DNA from: Roseovarius spongiae
GTDB taxonomy: Bacteria > Pseudomonadota > Alphaproteobacteria > Rhodobacterales > Rhodobacteraceae
NCBI RefSeq assembly: GCF_003651245.1
Contig: NZ_RAPE01000002.1
Span: 186,001 to 250,000, forward strand
Length of the DNA: 64,000 nucleotides
Direction: 5' to 3'
Made by a program: the position numbers and the translations under genes. How positions within the stretch are numbered: the stretch's first letter is position 1; every line of letters starts with the position of its first letter. The notes below the pieces were generated by a model, which was not told where the DNA came from, did no database searches, and worked only from the letters and a program-made list of their open reading frames with translations. Below are positions 17,907 to 25,392 of this stretch, piece by piece.

Positions 17907-18128
17907 AAGAAAACAGTACGCGACCATATCATGAAAGGCGCCTCTTTCCCTAGCGGCATCTGTTGGGCGGGCGCCCTCGCGTCAAGGTTGACCCCGGAGA
18001 TGGAGCGCATGTATGGCGCGAAAATCCCGAAGATGCCCCGCCGCCGCCATCATGCGGCGCGGGAAAGGCCGCAATCATGTGGTCCTGCTTCGGTGACGAT
18101 CTGCTCTTGCACCTGAACGGGACACTCG

Positions 18129-19928
18129 ATGGATATCGGAACTGCCGGTCTGCCCATAGACCTCGCGTCGACACGGGACTACGGCCATATTTTCTCGACC
18201 CTGGCCGCGGCCGGGATCGACACCTTCTTTCCCACCAGCGTCTACCAGGAATTCCCCGTGAAAAAGGGGCTGGGATACGAGGCGGACTTCGTGCCGCCGC
18301 CCTATGGGTCGGCCAGCTCGGACATCTATGACCTCGCCCGCGAACATGGGATCAAAATCGCGTTCAGCGCCGACCTGCTGTTCCCGCTGGGCCAGCGGAT
18401 CGATCCCGACGACAATCCGCTCAAGGCGATCATCGACGCCGGCGGCGGCGACGTGATCCATTCGATCGCCAATTACGACGAGGCCGCGATGCGCGGGATC
18501 GACCCGTCCTGGTCGCAGCAGGTCTATGACTACGTGAAGTCGCTGCCGGCCGACATCCCGGTGATGCAGCTCCACGCCAGCGTCGGCGATGGCGATCCGG
18601 CCGCCTATCTCGACGCCGTGCGCGCCCATGCCGCGTTCGCGGATTCGGTGGGCTTCAACATCTACCCCATCGGCGATGCGGTATCGGGCGCGCGCACGCC
18701 CTATACGCCCGACCGGCTGCTCGCCCCGGCCGAGGCGCTTGGCGATTACGTGGACTGGCTTCAGGCCGAATTCCCGGACAAGCGGCATACGATGGTGATG
18801 CAGGGGTTCGAGCTCGCCGATATCTACGGGGATGCGGCGGCCGCATGGTTCGACGAGCACATGGCCGGCGCGTCGCGCGCCCCGACGATGATGGAGCTGC
18901 GCGAGATGCTGATCGCGGTGCAGGAGGTCGATTCGGTCTTCTGGTGGGGGCCGAGCCTGATTGACCATGCCGCGAACCCGATCTGGCAGGATATCCTCAC
19001 GGTGGCGGACATGGCGCGCTCGGGGAATTTGAACACCGCGCTCGGCGCGCTCACCGACAGCGACGCGGACCGCAACGTGCTGGCCGAGGACGCCGAGGCG
19101 GGGGCGTATACCGGCGTGACGCTGTTCGCCCCGGACCCGGACGCGCTGGACAGCGTGACGTATACCGTCGACGACGAGCGGTTCGAGGTGACGGACGGCG
19201 CGCGCCTGACCGTCGCCGAGGGCGCGAAACTCGACTTCGAGACCGAAGCCAGCATCACGCTCGAGGCGACGGCGCGCTCGACCGACGGCACGGTGAGCAG
19301 AATGGAGCTCACGCTCGAGGTGACCGACGTGATCGACCGCCTGATCGGCACCGACGCGGCCGACCGGCTGACCGGCGGCGAAGGCGTCGACGTTATCGAA
19401 GGGCACGCGGGCGACGACGCCATCGTCGGGCGGGAAGGCGCCGACACGATCGACGGCGGCGCGGGTTCGGACTGGGTATATGGCGGCGAGGGCGCCGATG
19501 TCATCGACGGCGGGACGGGTGCGGATATCCTGATCGGCGACAGTGGCGACGACACCATCCGGGGCGGTGGCGGTGACGACATCATCGTCGGGGGAACGGG
19601 TGACGATCTGCTTGAGGGCAATGACGGTTTCGACCAGATCTTCGCCGAGGGCGGCGCGGACACGCTGATCGGCGGGCGCGGCGGCGACATGCTGATGGCC
19701 GGCTACGGCGCCGACACGTTCGAGTTCCGCGTCGGGGACGGCGCGGATCATGTCTTTGATTTCGACGTCTCGCAGGATTCGCTTCGCTTCACCGGCGGCC
19801 TGACGCGCGCGGATCTCGATATCGGCAGCTACGCCAGCGCCACGATGATCGGGTATGAAGGCGGGCTGATCCTGCTCCACGACATTCACGCGGGGATGGT
19901 GGACGATCTCGACTTCGTCTTCGGCTAG
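18129..19928 (+). CDS. TIM-barrel-like putative glycosidase fused to RTX repeats (paralogue B)
   Basis: A 599-aa protein without a Sec signal. Residues 1-290 match the secreted protein at 14018: RDYG-IF, GID-FFPT, YQE (Glu41), NYDEAAM (Asp117-Glu118), VGF-IYP, QGF and WWG (272-274). Residues 300-410 look like a cadherin-like beta domain ending in DVIDRL. Residues about 414-533 are glycine-aspartate nonapeptides of the RTX type, and the C-terminal 65 residues resemble the tail that precedes a type I secretion signal. It is therefore probably exported by a type I system encoded elsewhere and folded with calcium outside the cell. The enzymatic role is inferred. Confidence 0.72.
   Translation: MDIGTAGLPIDLASTRDYGHIFSTLAAAGIDTFFPTSVYQEFPVKKGLGYEADFVPPPYGSASSDIYDLAREHGIKIAFSADLLFPLGQRIDPDDNPLKAIIDAGGGDVIHSIANYDEAAMRGIDPSWSQQVYDYVKSLPADIPVMQLHASVGDGDPAAYLDAVRAHAAFADSVGFNIYPIGDAVSGARTPYTPDRLLAPAEALGDYVDWLQAEFPDKRHTMVMQGFELADIYGDAAAAWFDEHMAGASRAPTMMELREMLIAVQEVDSVFWWGPSLIDHAANPIWQDILTVADMARSGNLNTALGALTDSDADRNVLAEDAEAGAYTGVTLFAPDPDALDSVTYTVDDERFEVTDGARLTVAEGAKLDFETEASITLEATARSTDGTVSRMELTLEVTDVIDRLIGTDAADRLTGGEGVDVIEGHAGDDAIVGREGADTIDGGAGSDWVYGGEGADVIDGGTGADILIGDSGDDTIRGGGGDDIIVGGTGDDLLEGNDGFDQIFAEGGADTLIGGRGGDMLMAGYGADTFEFRVGDGADHVFDFDVSQDSLRFTGGLTRADLDIGSYASATMIGYEGGLILLHDIHAGMVDDLDFVFG
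19368..19730 (+). repeat. RTX calcium-binding repeat block
   Basis: About a dozen glycine- and aspartate-rich nonapeptides (for example GGEGADVID, GGGGDDIIV, GGTGDDLLE) in tandem within the gene. They predict a calcium-folded beta-roll typical of type I secreted proteins. Confidence 0.88.
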
Positions 19929-19940
19929 GAACGCGCGGCT

Positions 19941-20399
19941 CTATTCGGCGGCGCAGAGCGTGGCGATCTCGGCGCCCAACTGCATTTCGGACACCTGTCC
20001 GAAGTGATGCGCGCGCAGCCTGCCGGCCTGATCGATGAGCAGCAGGCTCGGCGTGCCGCGCATCCGGTAGGCGGCCATCGTCGCCGGCATGCCATTGTCC
20101 CCCGGCGCGTCAACGCCCACGGGAAAGCTGATGCGGAATTCGTGCAGGAACGCGGCAAGCGACACCGGCGTCATCGCATCGTGATGCTCGAACACCGTGT
20201 GCAGGCCGACGACCGCCACCTGTTCGCGCGAAAACGTCTTCTGGACCGCTTGCGCGAGGGGGACGCCATGCAGGATGCAGCCCGGGCAGAGCATCTGGAA
20301 CGCCTCGATCACGACCACCTTACCGCGCAGATCCGCAAGTTTGAGGTCGCGTTCGGTGTTGAACCATTGCGAGACGCTGAGTTCGGGGGCCTGCGTCAC
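19941..20399 (-). CDS. Thioredoxin-fold (AhpC/TlpA-like) protein
   Basis: A 152-aa protein starting at GTG 20399, behind a strong GGAGGA site; an ATG 20 codons upstream lies inside the next gene region and is less likely. The sequence has VVVIEAFQMLCPGCILHGVPLA, with the C-x2-C pair in CPGC, and the cis-Pro segment GTPSLLLID. This is a redoxin/TlpA-like fold. No signal peptide is seen, so it is probably cytoplasmic. It may act as a thiol reductase or peroxidase. It is convergent with the RTX gene and follows the interrupted gene at 20456, possibly as its operon partner. Confidence 0.75.
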   Translation of the reverse strand: MTQAPELSVSQWFNTERDLKLADLRGKVVVIEAFQMLCPGCILHGVPLAQAVQKTFSREQVAVVGLHTVFEHHDAMTPVSLAAFLHEFRISFPVGVDAPGDNGMPATMAAYRMRGTPSLLLIDQAGRLRAHHFGQVSEMQLGAEIATLCAAE

Positions 20400-20455
20400 C
20401 TGCTGTCCTCCTTTTGCCGCGCCGAAGCCGCGCCAGACGGCGCGGCCCGCCGGGT

Positions 20456-21205
20456 TCATCTCACGACCCCCGGCAGCGAAAGGTCGCCCGAGGCTACATC
20501 AAACACATCCGTCACGCAAAGCAACGGCGCGTGAATGTTGGCGTTCACCCGCAGCGCCGCCGTCACCCCGTCATAGGCCGCGCCCGCCAGGTCCACGTCG
20601 CTGGCGAACCCGACCGTCACGCTGATTTCCGGCCCGTCGAACAGCGGCGTGAAACCCGGACTGTCGAGGAACACCGGGAAACCCGGCCAGGTCGCGGGCA
20701 GTTTCGGCGTCTCGCCCTCGGGGATGTCGCGCACGGCGAGCGCGCCTTCCCCGCAGGCCTCGGTCGGGGTCAGCACGACTTAGTGACTGTGCCAGATCAG
20801 CCCGTCATTGGCCGGATCGCCGTCGAGGTTCTCGTCGACCAGCGGCGTGTCGTCGAAGTCCGGGTGGCTGGTGGCCGCAAGCGCGAGGATGCCGCTTTCG
20901 CCCTCGAACCCCACCGCGGCGGGGTCGAGCGATGTCGGCCACACGTAGGAATGGACCGGCGCGCCGCCGAGGGCGCCGGCCGGCTCGGGCGTATCCGCCC
21001 CGGCTGCGCCGCGCATCGTCATGTGGAAGGTCACACGGTTGGCCGCGCGGTGCGCGTGGGCGGCGAGGATGTCGAAGGAGGCGGCGACCGCGCCGCTCTC
21101 GGACGACAGCACCGCCCCGTCCTGGTGGATCGCGTGATCGCCATCGGCGAGCGCGGCCGGGGCGAGGCCCGACAGCGCGAGGATCGAAAGAATATGTCTA
21201 GACAT
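20456..21205 (-). pseudogene. Secreted protein gene interrupted by an in-frame TAA
   Basis: Two ORFs in the same frame (141 aa from 21205, then 107 codons to 20456) are separated only by a TAA at 20782-20780. The first part has a Sec signal (ILALSGLAPAALA) and ends LIWHSH; the second continues VVLTPTEACGEGALAV without a ribosome binding site of its own. Base composition and codon use do not change across the stop. The simplest reading is one approximately 248-aa secreted protein broken by a nonsense change; readthrough or a sequencing error is possible. The function is unknown. It is divergent from a MarR gene that may control it. Confidence 0.6.
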
Positions 21206-21228
21206 AATGGGCTCCCTTTTGGTTGTGA

Positions 21229-21248
21229 ACTCGCTTATAGTAGCGAGT
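21229..21248. promoter_or_regulatory. Palindromic candidate operator of the MarR regulator
   Basis: ACTCGCT and AGCGAGT flank TATAGT, a perfect 7-bp inverted repeat in the 87-nt divergent spacer. A partial half-site copy (AGTCGCTATAA, from about 21274) lies near the regulator start. Size and place fit a MarR-family operator. Confidence 0.55.
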
Positions 21249-21292
21249 CGATATTATTGCAACAATGATTTCGAGTCGCTATAAGATGCGTC

Positions 21293-21835
21293 ATGCAGGA
21301 CGCCGAACAGATACGCTCTCTCATCAACCGGCTGGCGCGGCTGGACGCGGCGGGGAACTGGGGCGGGGCGCTCAACCCGGCGCAGCGCGCCGCACTCGAG
21401 TACCTCGCGCGGGCCAACCGTTTTTCCCGCTCGCCCTCCCATGTCGCGGATTATCTCGGCGCCACGCGGGGCACGACGTCACAGACGCTGAAGGCGCTGA
21501 TGCGCAAGGGGTTCGTGGACGAACAACGCCTGGCGACCGATCGCCGCTCGATCAGCTACCGGGTGACGGAGGCGGGTCGGGAAATCGTCGGCGCCCGATC
21601 GCTGTTGTCCGACGCGCTGGCGGACCTGCCCGAGGCCGATCTCGCGCTCATCGCGGCCGCCATGCGCGGCCTGCTGGGCGCGGCCATCCGCAGGAACGGC
21701 GCAAAACCCTTCGGCGTCTGCCAGACCTGCCGGCATTTCCGGCGGCGCGGGGCCGGGGGGTACTGCGCGCTCATGGATGTTGCGCTGGACAGCGACGAGA
21801 CGGACCAGCTATGCCATGAGCACGCGCCCGCCTAA
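21293..21835 (+). CDS. MarR-family regulator with C-terminal cysteine cluster
   Basis: A 180-aa winged-helix protein. Residues 20-115 fit MarR: ALEYLARANRFSRSPSHVADYL leads into the recognition helix TRGTTSQTLKALMRKG and the wing DRRSISYRVTEAG. Unusually, the C-terminus carries Cys143-x2-Cys146-x11-Cys158-x15-Cys174 followed by His176, which could bind zinc or an iron-sulfur cluster and make the protein a metal or redox sensor. It is divergent from a secreted-protein gene, with a palindrome between them. Sensing is inferred; the cysteines are seen directly. Confidence 0.85.
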   Translation: MQDAEQIRSLINRLARLDAAGNWGGALNPAQRAALEYLARANRFSRSPSHVADYLGATRGTTSQTLKALMRKGFVDEQRLATDRRSISYRVTEAGREIVGARSLLSDALADLPEADLALIAAAMRGLLGAAIRRNGAKPFGVCQTCRHFRRRGAGGYCALMDVALDSDETDQLCHEHAPA

Positions 21836-21926
21836 GGACCGCGCCAGGCCCTGAACCGAAACGAAAGCCCGTTGGCGGCCCCGCCCGACATCGGCGGTCC
21901 GGGGCGTTCGACGCAAGGAATTCGCC

Positions 21927-23270
21927 ATGACAGAGACCGATACGCTTCCCAACCGGGCTGGTCCGGCGCCCGACGCCCCGCCGCGGGACGTGGCCGATTT
22001 CATCGAGACCGCGCATCACGCCGACCTGGCGCGCTGGCTCAAGGATCTGCCGCGCACGCAGGTATGGCGACATCTTGCCGGGCTCGGGCCCGAGCGGCGC
22101 GTGCGGGTGTTCACGAACATGGATCTCGACAGCCAGGCCGAGCTGGCGCGCGACATGGCGCCCGCCGATCTTGCCGCGTTGGTCTCGGGGATGGGGGGCG
22201 ACGATCGCGTCGACCTCTACAACCGGCTGACGCCCGAGGAGCAGGCGCAATTGCTGCGGGATCTGCCCGCCGAGGACCGCGCCGACATCAGCCGGCTCGC
22301 CGCGCATGCCGAGGGCACGGCCGGCGCGATCATGACCTCGGGTTACGCCACGCTTGGCGCGGAGATGACCGTGCGCGAGGCCATCGCCGCCCTGCGGGTC
22401 GCGGCGCCGGCAAGCGAGACGATCTATCGCTCATACATCCTTGACGACGCCGCGCGGCTGATCGGGTCGATCCGGCTGCACGAGCTGATCCTCGCGGACG
22501 AGGCGACGCCGGTCGCCGCGATCATGGACCGCCACCCGGTCTCGGTCAGCGTCGATACCGACCAGGAGGAAACCGCGCGAATGATCGCGCATTACGACCT
22601 GCTGGCGCTGCCGGTGGTGGACGCCGGCGGGCGGCTGGTCGGGATCGTCACCCATGATGACGCCGCCGACGCGATGGATGCCGAGACGACCGAGGATTTC
22701 CAGCGCATCTCGACCGTTCTGCCCTTCAAGCACAACATGCGCGAGGCGGGGATCGGCGTGCTTTATTCGCGGCGGATCGTCTGGCTGGCGCTGTTGGTCT
22801 TTGGCAATCTCTTCTCCGGGGCAGGCATCGCCTATTTCGAGGAAACGATCCTCGCCTACGTGTCGCTGGTGTTCTTCCTGCCGCTCTTGATCGACAGCAG
22901 CGGCAACGCCGGGTCGCAGTCGGCGACGCTGATGGTGCGCGCGCTGGCGACGGGGGACGTGGTGCTGAAGGACTGGGGCGCCCTCATCGGGCGCGAACTG
23001 CTGGTCGCGGCGTTATTGGGGGCGACGATGGCGATCGTTGTCCTGCCGGTCGGGATCGCGCGCGGCGGAGCGGATGTGGCCTGGGTGGTCGGGCTTACGA
23101 TGTTCCTGGTGGTGATCGTGGGCAGCCTCGTGGGCATGTCGCTGCCATTCCTGCTGAGCCGTCTGCGGCTTGACCCCGCAACGGCGAGCGGGCCGTTGGT
23201 CACGACGATATCGGACGCGGTGGGGGTGATCGTCTACTTCTCGATCGCGACGCTGGTGCTGAGCCTCTGA
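21927..23270 (+). CDS. mgtE: Magnesium transporter MgtE
   Basis: A 447-aa protein with the full MgtE order: N-terminal helical domain (LKDLPRTQVWRHLAGL to about residue 130), a CBS pair (about 135-255, including MDRHPVSVSVDTDQEETARMI and LPVVDAGGRLVGIVT, written here as separate pieces), then a five-helix membrane domain with the family motif FFLPLLIDSSGNAGSQS. It is a Mg2+-gated channel of the inner membrane. The ATG has AAGGA 7 nt upstream. The 91-nt leader before it is too short for a classical M-box, and I see none. Confidence 0.95.
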   Translation: MTETDTLPNRAGPAPDAPPRDVADFIETAHHADLARWLKDLPRTQVWRHLAGLGPERRVRVFTNMDLDSQAELARDMAPADLAALVSGMGGDDRVDLYNRLTPEEQAQLLRDLPAEDRADISRLAAHAEGTAGAIMTSGYATLGAEMTVREAIAALRVAAPASETIYRSYILDDAARLIGSIRLHELILADEATPVAAIMDRHPVSVSVDTDQEETARMIAHYDLLALPVVDAGGRLVGIVTHDDAADAMDAETTEDFQRISTVLPFKHNMREAGIGVLYSRRIVWLALLVFGNLFSGAGIAYFEETILAYVSLVFFLPLLIDSSGNAGSQSATLMVRALATGDVVLKDWGALIGRELLVAALLGATMAIVVLPVGIARGGADVAWVVGLTMFLVVIVGSLVGMSLPFLLSRLRLDPATASGPLVTTISDAVGVIVYFSIATLVLSL

Positions 23271-23285
23271 AGGCGCGCCCGGCGC

Positions 23286-24143
23286 TCAGTGCCGGAAGAT
23301 CAGCACGTCGCAGGCCGCGTCGCGCAGCAGCCGCCGCGTCACGCTGCCGATGAAGGCGCGCCGGATGAGCCCCGCGCGCCCGGGGCCAAGCACGATGAGA
23401 TCGGCCCGCGAACTGCGTGTCGCGCGCGCCAGCGCCAAGGCCGGGTCGCCGTGCAGCACCCGCGTCGTGACCGTGCGCGGCGCCTCGGCGACAAGCGCGC
23501 CGAGATGCTCCGCGGCCGCGCGGGCGAGCGCGTCGCGATGCGCGTCCAGCGTCGCCTGGCTGGCGCCGATCCGCAGCATCGCCTCGCTCAGTTGCGGGGT
23601 GATCTGCACCGCCTGGATGATGTGAATGTCGGTGTCGGGCAGCAGCGCGGCGGTAAACGACAGCGCGGCGGCGGCGGCGTCGCTTCCGTCGGTCGCAAGC
23701 AGCGCGCGCACGTAGCCGCGCACCACCGGGCGCCTGGTGATCAGCACCGGCGCGCCCGCCGCCGCGACCACCCGATCCGTGGTGGAGCCAAGGATGCGGT
23801 CGGTGATCCGCTCGCGCTGATGCGCGCGCATGACGACGAGGTCGGGGCGGGTTTCCTCGCACATCCCGATCAGGCGCAGCGCGGGCGATCCGGTTTCGAT
23901 GCAGATCTCCGCGCTCGCGCCGAGCCGCCTCAGCGCATCGTTGATGCGGTCGCGCGCGGCGATGGCGGCCTGCCCGATCAGCGTGTCCGCGCGCTCGAGG
24001 TCCGATTCATCGCCGGGAAGGTCGACCACATGAGCGACGCGCAGCGCCGCGCCATGCGCGGCGGCGATCCGGGCGGCGCGCGCAAGCACCGTTTCGTCCT
24101 GGGGGAAACGGTCCACCGCGGCGAGGATCCTGGTGATCGTCAT
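23286..24143 (-). CDS. Tandem universal stress protein
   Basis: A 285-aa protein made of two UspA domains (about residues 1-140 and 143-285). The second keeps the ATP-binding pattern G-x2-G-x9-G-S in GPGRAGLIRRAFIGS; the first has the weaker ERITDRILGSTTDR. Two-domain Usp proteins act in the cytoplasm in stress survival. It is convergent with mgtE (15-nt gap) and precedes a group of small stress-type genes on the same strand. Confidence 0.92.
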   Translation of the reverse strand: MTITRILAAVDRFPQDETVLARAARIAAAHGAALRVAHVVDLPGDESDLERADTLIGQAAIAARDRINDALRRLGASAEICIETGSPALRLIGMCEETRPDLVVMRAHQRERITDRILGSTTDRVVAAAGAPVLITRRPVVRGYVRALLATDGSDAAAAALSFTAALLPDTDIHIIQAVQITPQLSEAMLRIGASQATLDAHRDALARAAAEHLGALVAEAPRTVTTRVLHGDPALALARATRSSRADLIVLGPGRAGLIRRAFIGSVTRRLLRDAACDVLIFRH

Positions 24144-24200
24144 GCCTTCATCCTCGGGATCGCGGCGCCGGGGTCAAGCCCCGAACGCGGCGGTCGCGCG

Positions 24201-24470
24201 TCAATCGCGCGCGCCCTGGAACCCGAACGCCGAGAGCATCGTCCCGGCCGACATCATCGGCAGGGCCGCCATGGCGAGACCCACGCGCGCCGGATCGGCG
24301 AAGCCGTAGGCCGCGGGCGCCGGACGTCCGACATGGTCATCGTGCGGGGCCGGGGCGGGGGGCGTGGCGCCGCCATCGTCCTCCCAGCGCGCGATGTGGG
24401 CATCGTCGCGCCTGCCGGGCGCAAAGGTTTCGGGAAACAGCTCTTGGAAATCGGCGGTGCAGATCATCAT
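24201..24470 (-). CDS. Small protein of unknown function, 89 aa
   Basis: The ORF is open further upstream, but ATG 24470 with AGGAGG 9 nt before it marks the start. The product has an acidic N-terminus (MMICTADFQELFPETF), a Pro/Ala/His-rich middle, and a hydrophobic C-terminal stretch (VGLAMAALPMMSAGTMLSAFGF) that may touch the membrane. I recognise no domain. It lies between a tandem Usp gene and a DUF1127 gene, so a stress link is possible but unproven. Confidence 0.6.
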   Translation of the reverse strand: MMICTADFQELFPETFAPGRRDDAHIARWEDDGGATPPAPAPHDDHVGRPAPAAYGFADPARVGLAMAALPMMSAGTMLSAFGFQGARD

Positions 24471-24505
24471 CTTGTTTGTCCTCCTGGTGTGATGTCGCGG
24501 GGCAA

Positions 24506-24540
24506 TGGGCCGCGCCGCGCCTGCGGGCGGGCGCGGCCCA
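24506..24540. terminator. Perfect 11-bp hairpin between DUF1127 and 89-aa genes
   Basis: TGGGCCGCGCC (24506-24516) pairs with GGCGCGGCCCA (24530-24540). It follows the DUF1127 stop on the reverse strand by 4 nt. There is no T-run, so it could be a terminator, an RNA-processing site or a stabiliser. Confidence 0.45.
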
Positions 24541-24544
24541 GGCT

Positions 24545-24835
24545 TCAGGCGGAAGCCGGCTGGCAAGCGGGCGTTCGATCCGCCCTGGGCGGCGCCAGCG
24601 GGGTCATCCGAAGCTCGCGCTCGTCGAAGGTCCTGACCGCGCGGGGGATATCCGCGCGGATCAGCCCGATATCGCGCAGCATCCTGTCGTCCAGCGCGTT
24701 GAGCGCCGCGGTCATCCTGCGCTGCCGCCAGCGCCGGGTCGCGGCGCGCAACCAGCGGCGGAGCGCGCCGCTGCCCCCGGCGTCCTGGCTGGCCGGCTGT
24801 GCGAAGTGGTTTCGGTGTTTCAAGGTGGACTGCAT
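24545..24835 (-). CDS. DUF1127-domain small protein
   Basis: A 96-aa basic protein starting at ATG 24835 (GGGGGTTC just upstream); an in-frame ATG 13 codons earlier is less suitable. The C-terminal half contains the YjiS/DUF1127 motif, ALNALDDRMLRDIGLIRADI, preceded by an arginine-rich helix (LRAATRRWRQRR). DUF1127 proteins in alphaproteobacteria are linked to stress responses and RNA turnover. The stretch 24836-25191 upstream holds no convincing gene, only a 7-bp hairpin at 25010-25028. Confidence 0.8.
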   Translation of the reverse strand: MQSTLKHRNHFAQPASQDAGGSGALRRWLRAATRRWRQRRMTAALNALDDRMLRDIGLIRADIPRAVRTFDERELRMTPLAPPRADRTPACQPASA

Positions 24836-25191
24836 GTGAACCCCCGTTATCGAATGTGAGAGTGCCGAGCGCACACCGCCGCCGCGCCCCTTGCGGGCGG
24901 CGCGCGTGCGTCAACGTGGTGATGAAGGGAACGAGATCGCTGATACCCCCGGCGCGGGCGCAGCCGAAACGGACGGCGCCGCCCGGGGATTACAGGCGGT
25001 TCAGTAGCTTTCCTGCGCCGGGCAGGAACCTCTTGTGAAAGCTGAACGTCGTCATGCCCTTGATATGGGGTTCGCGCGGCGGCCTTTCAATCCGCGCGGC
25101 GCGGCCCGGCGCTCCATGGGCGCCAATGCGCCCGGAATGGGCCTTTTATGCCATTGCGGCGCGCGATCGGCGCCGCTCGGGGGCGTGACGA
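24836..25191. other. Non-coding spacer
   Basis: About 350 nt with no ORF that has both a ribosome binding site and protein-like composition. It holds the start region of the DUF1127 gene and a hairpin (TTCCTGC 25010-25016, GCAGGAA 25022-25028). An ORF of 60 codons at 25035-25217 is Arg/Gly/Pro-rich and was not called. Confidence 0.5.
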
Positions 25192-25220
25192 TTGACAGGC
25201 ATGAGGGGCGACCCTAGATT
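25192..25220 (+). promoter_or_regulatory. Strong sigma-70-type promoter
   Basis: TTGACA (25192-25197) and TAGATT (25215-25220) with a 17-nt spacer. Transcription should start near 25227, directly at or next to the ATG of the small ORF at 25228, and run toward the Rnk-like genes. Confidence 0.6.
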
Positions 25221-25227
25221 TGATGAC

Positions 25228-25293
25228 ATGATGACGCATGCAGATCATTTCCGGTTCCTTCTGCTGAACCGCCCGTTTCCCCGGGCGGTCTAG
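25228..25293 (+). CDS. Possible leaderless leader peptide, 21 aa
   Basis: ATG-ATG start at the predicted transcription start, product beginning MMTHADHFRF and ending FPRAV, stop TAG at 25291. There is no ribosome binding site, as expected for a leaderless ORF. Its last codons form the GC-rich hairpin at 25268-25289, so translation would control whether that hairpin forms. This is an inference from layout; no homologue is known to me. Confidence 0.35.
   Translation: MMTHADHFRFLLLNRPFPRAV
25268..25289 (+). terminator. Hairpin inside the leader (attenuator-like)
   Basis: ACCGCCCG and CGGGCGGT, 8 bp with a 6-nt loop, about 40 nt after the predicted transcription start and about 100 nt before the next gene. 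No T-run follows. It may attenuate transcription or end a short RNA. Confidence 0.4.
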
Positions 25294-25392
25294 GCGCGAG
25301 CGCGCCCGTCACGCTTCCCGGGGTTTCCTGCCAGTCCCGACCATCACCTTGCAGACATGAACAAGCGGCGCCGCGGCGCCCGAGGAGCAGCC

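Noticed and set aside
19368-19730. Tandem DNA repeat or CRISPR-like array
   Set aside because: The repetition is at protein level (RTX nonapeptides in frame), with no conserved DNA repeats and spacers.
18075-19889. 604-codon open frame on the reverse strand
   Set aside because: Mirror of the RTX gene; the forward frame has clear calcium-binding repeats.
21836-21926. Mg2+ riboswitch before mgtE
   Set aside because: The spacer is only 91 nt and shows no M-box or ykoK-like architecture.
25035-25217. 60-codon ORF upstream of the Rnk-like genes
   Set aside because: No ribosome binding site, Arg/Gly/Pro-rich, and overlaps the strong promoter at 25192.
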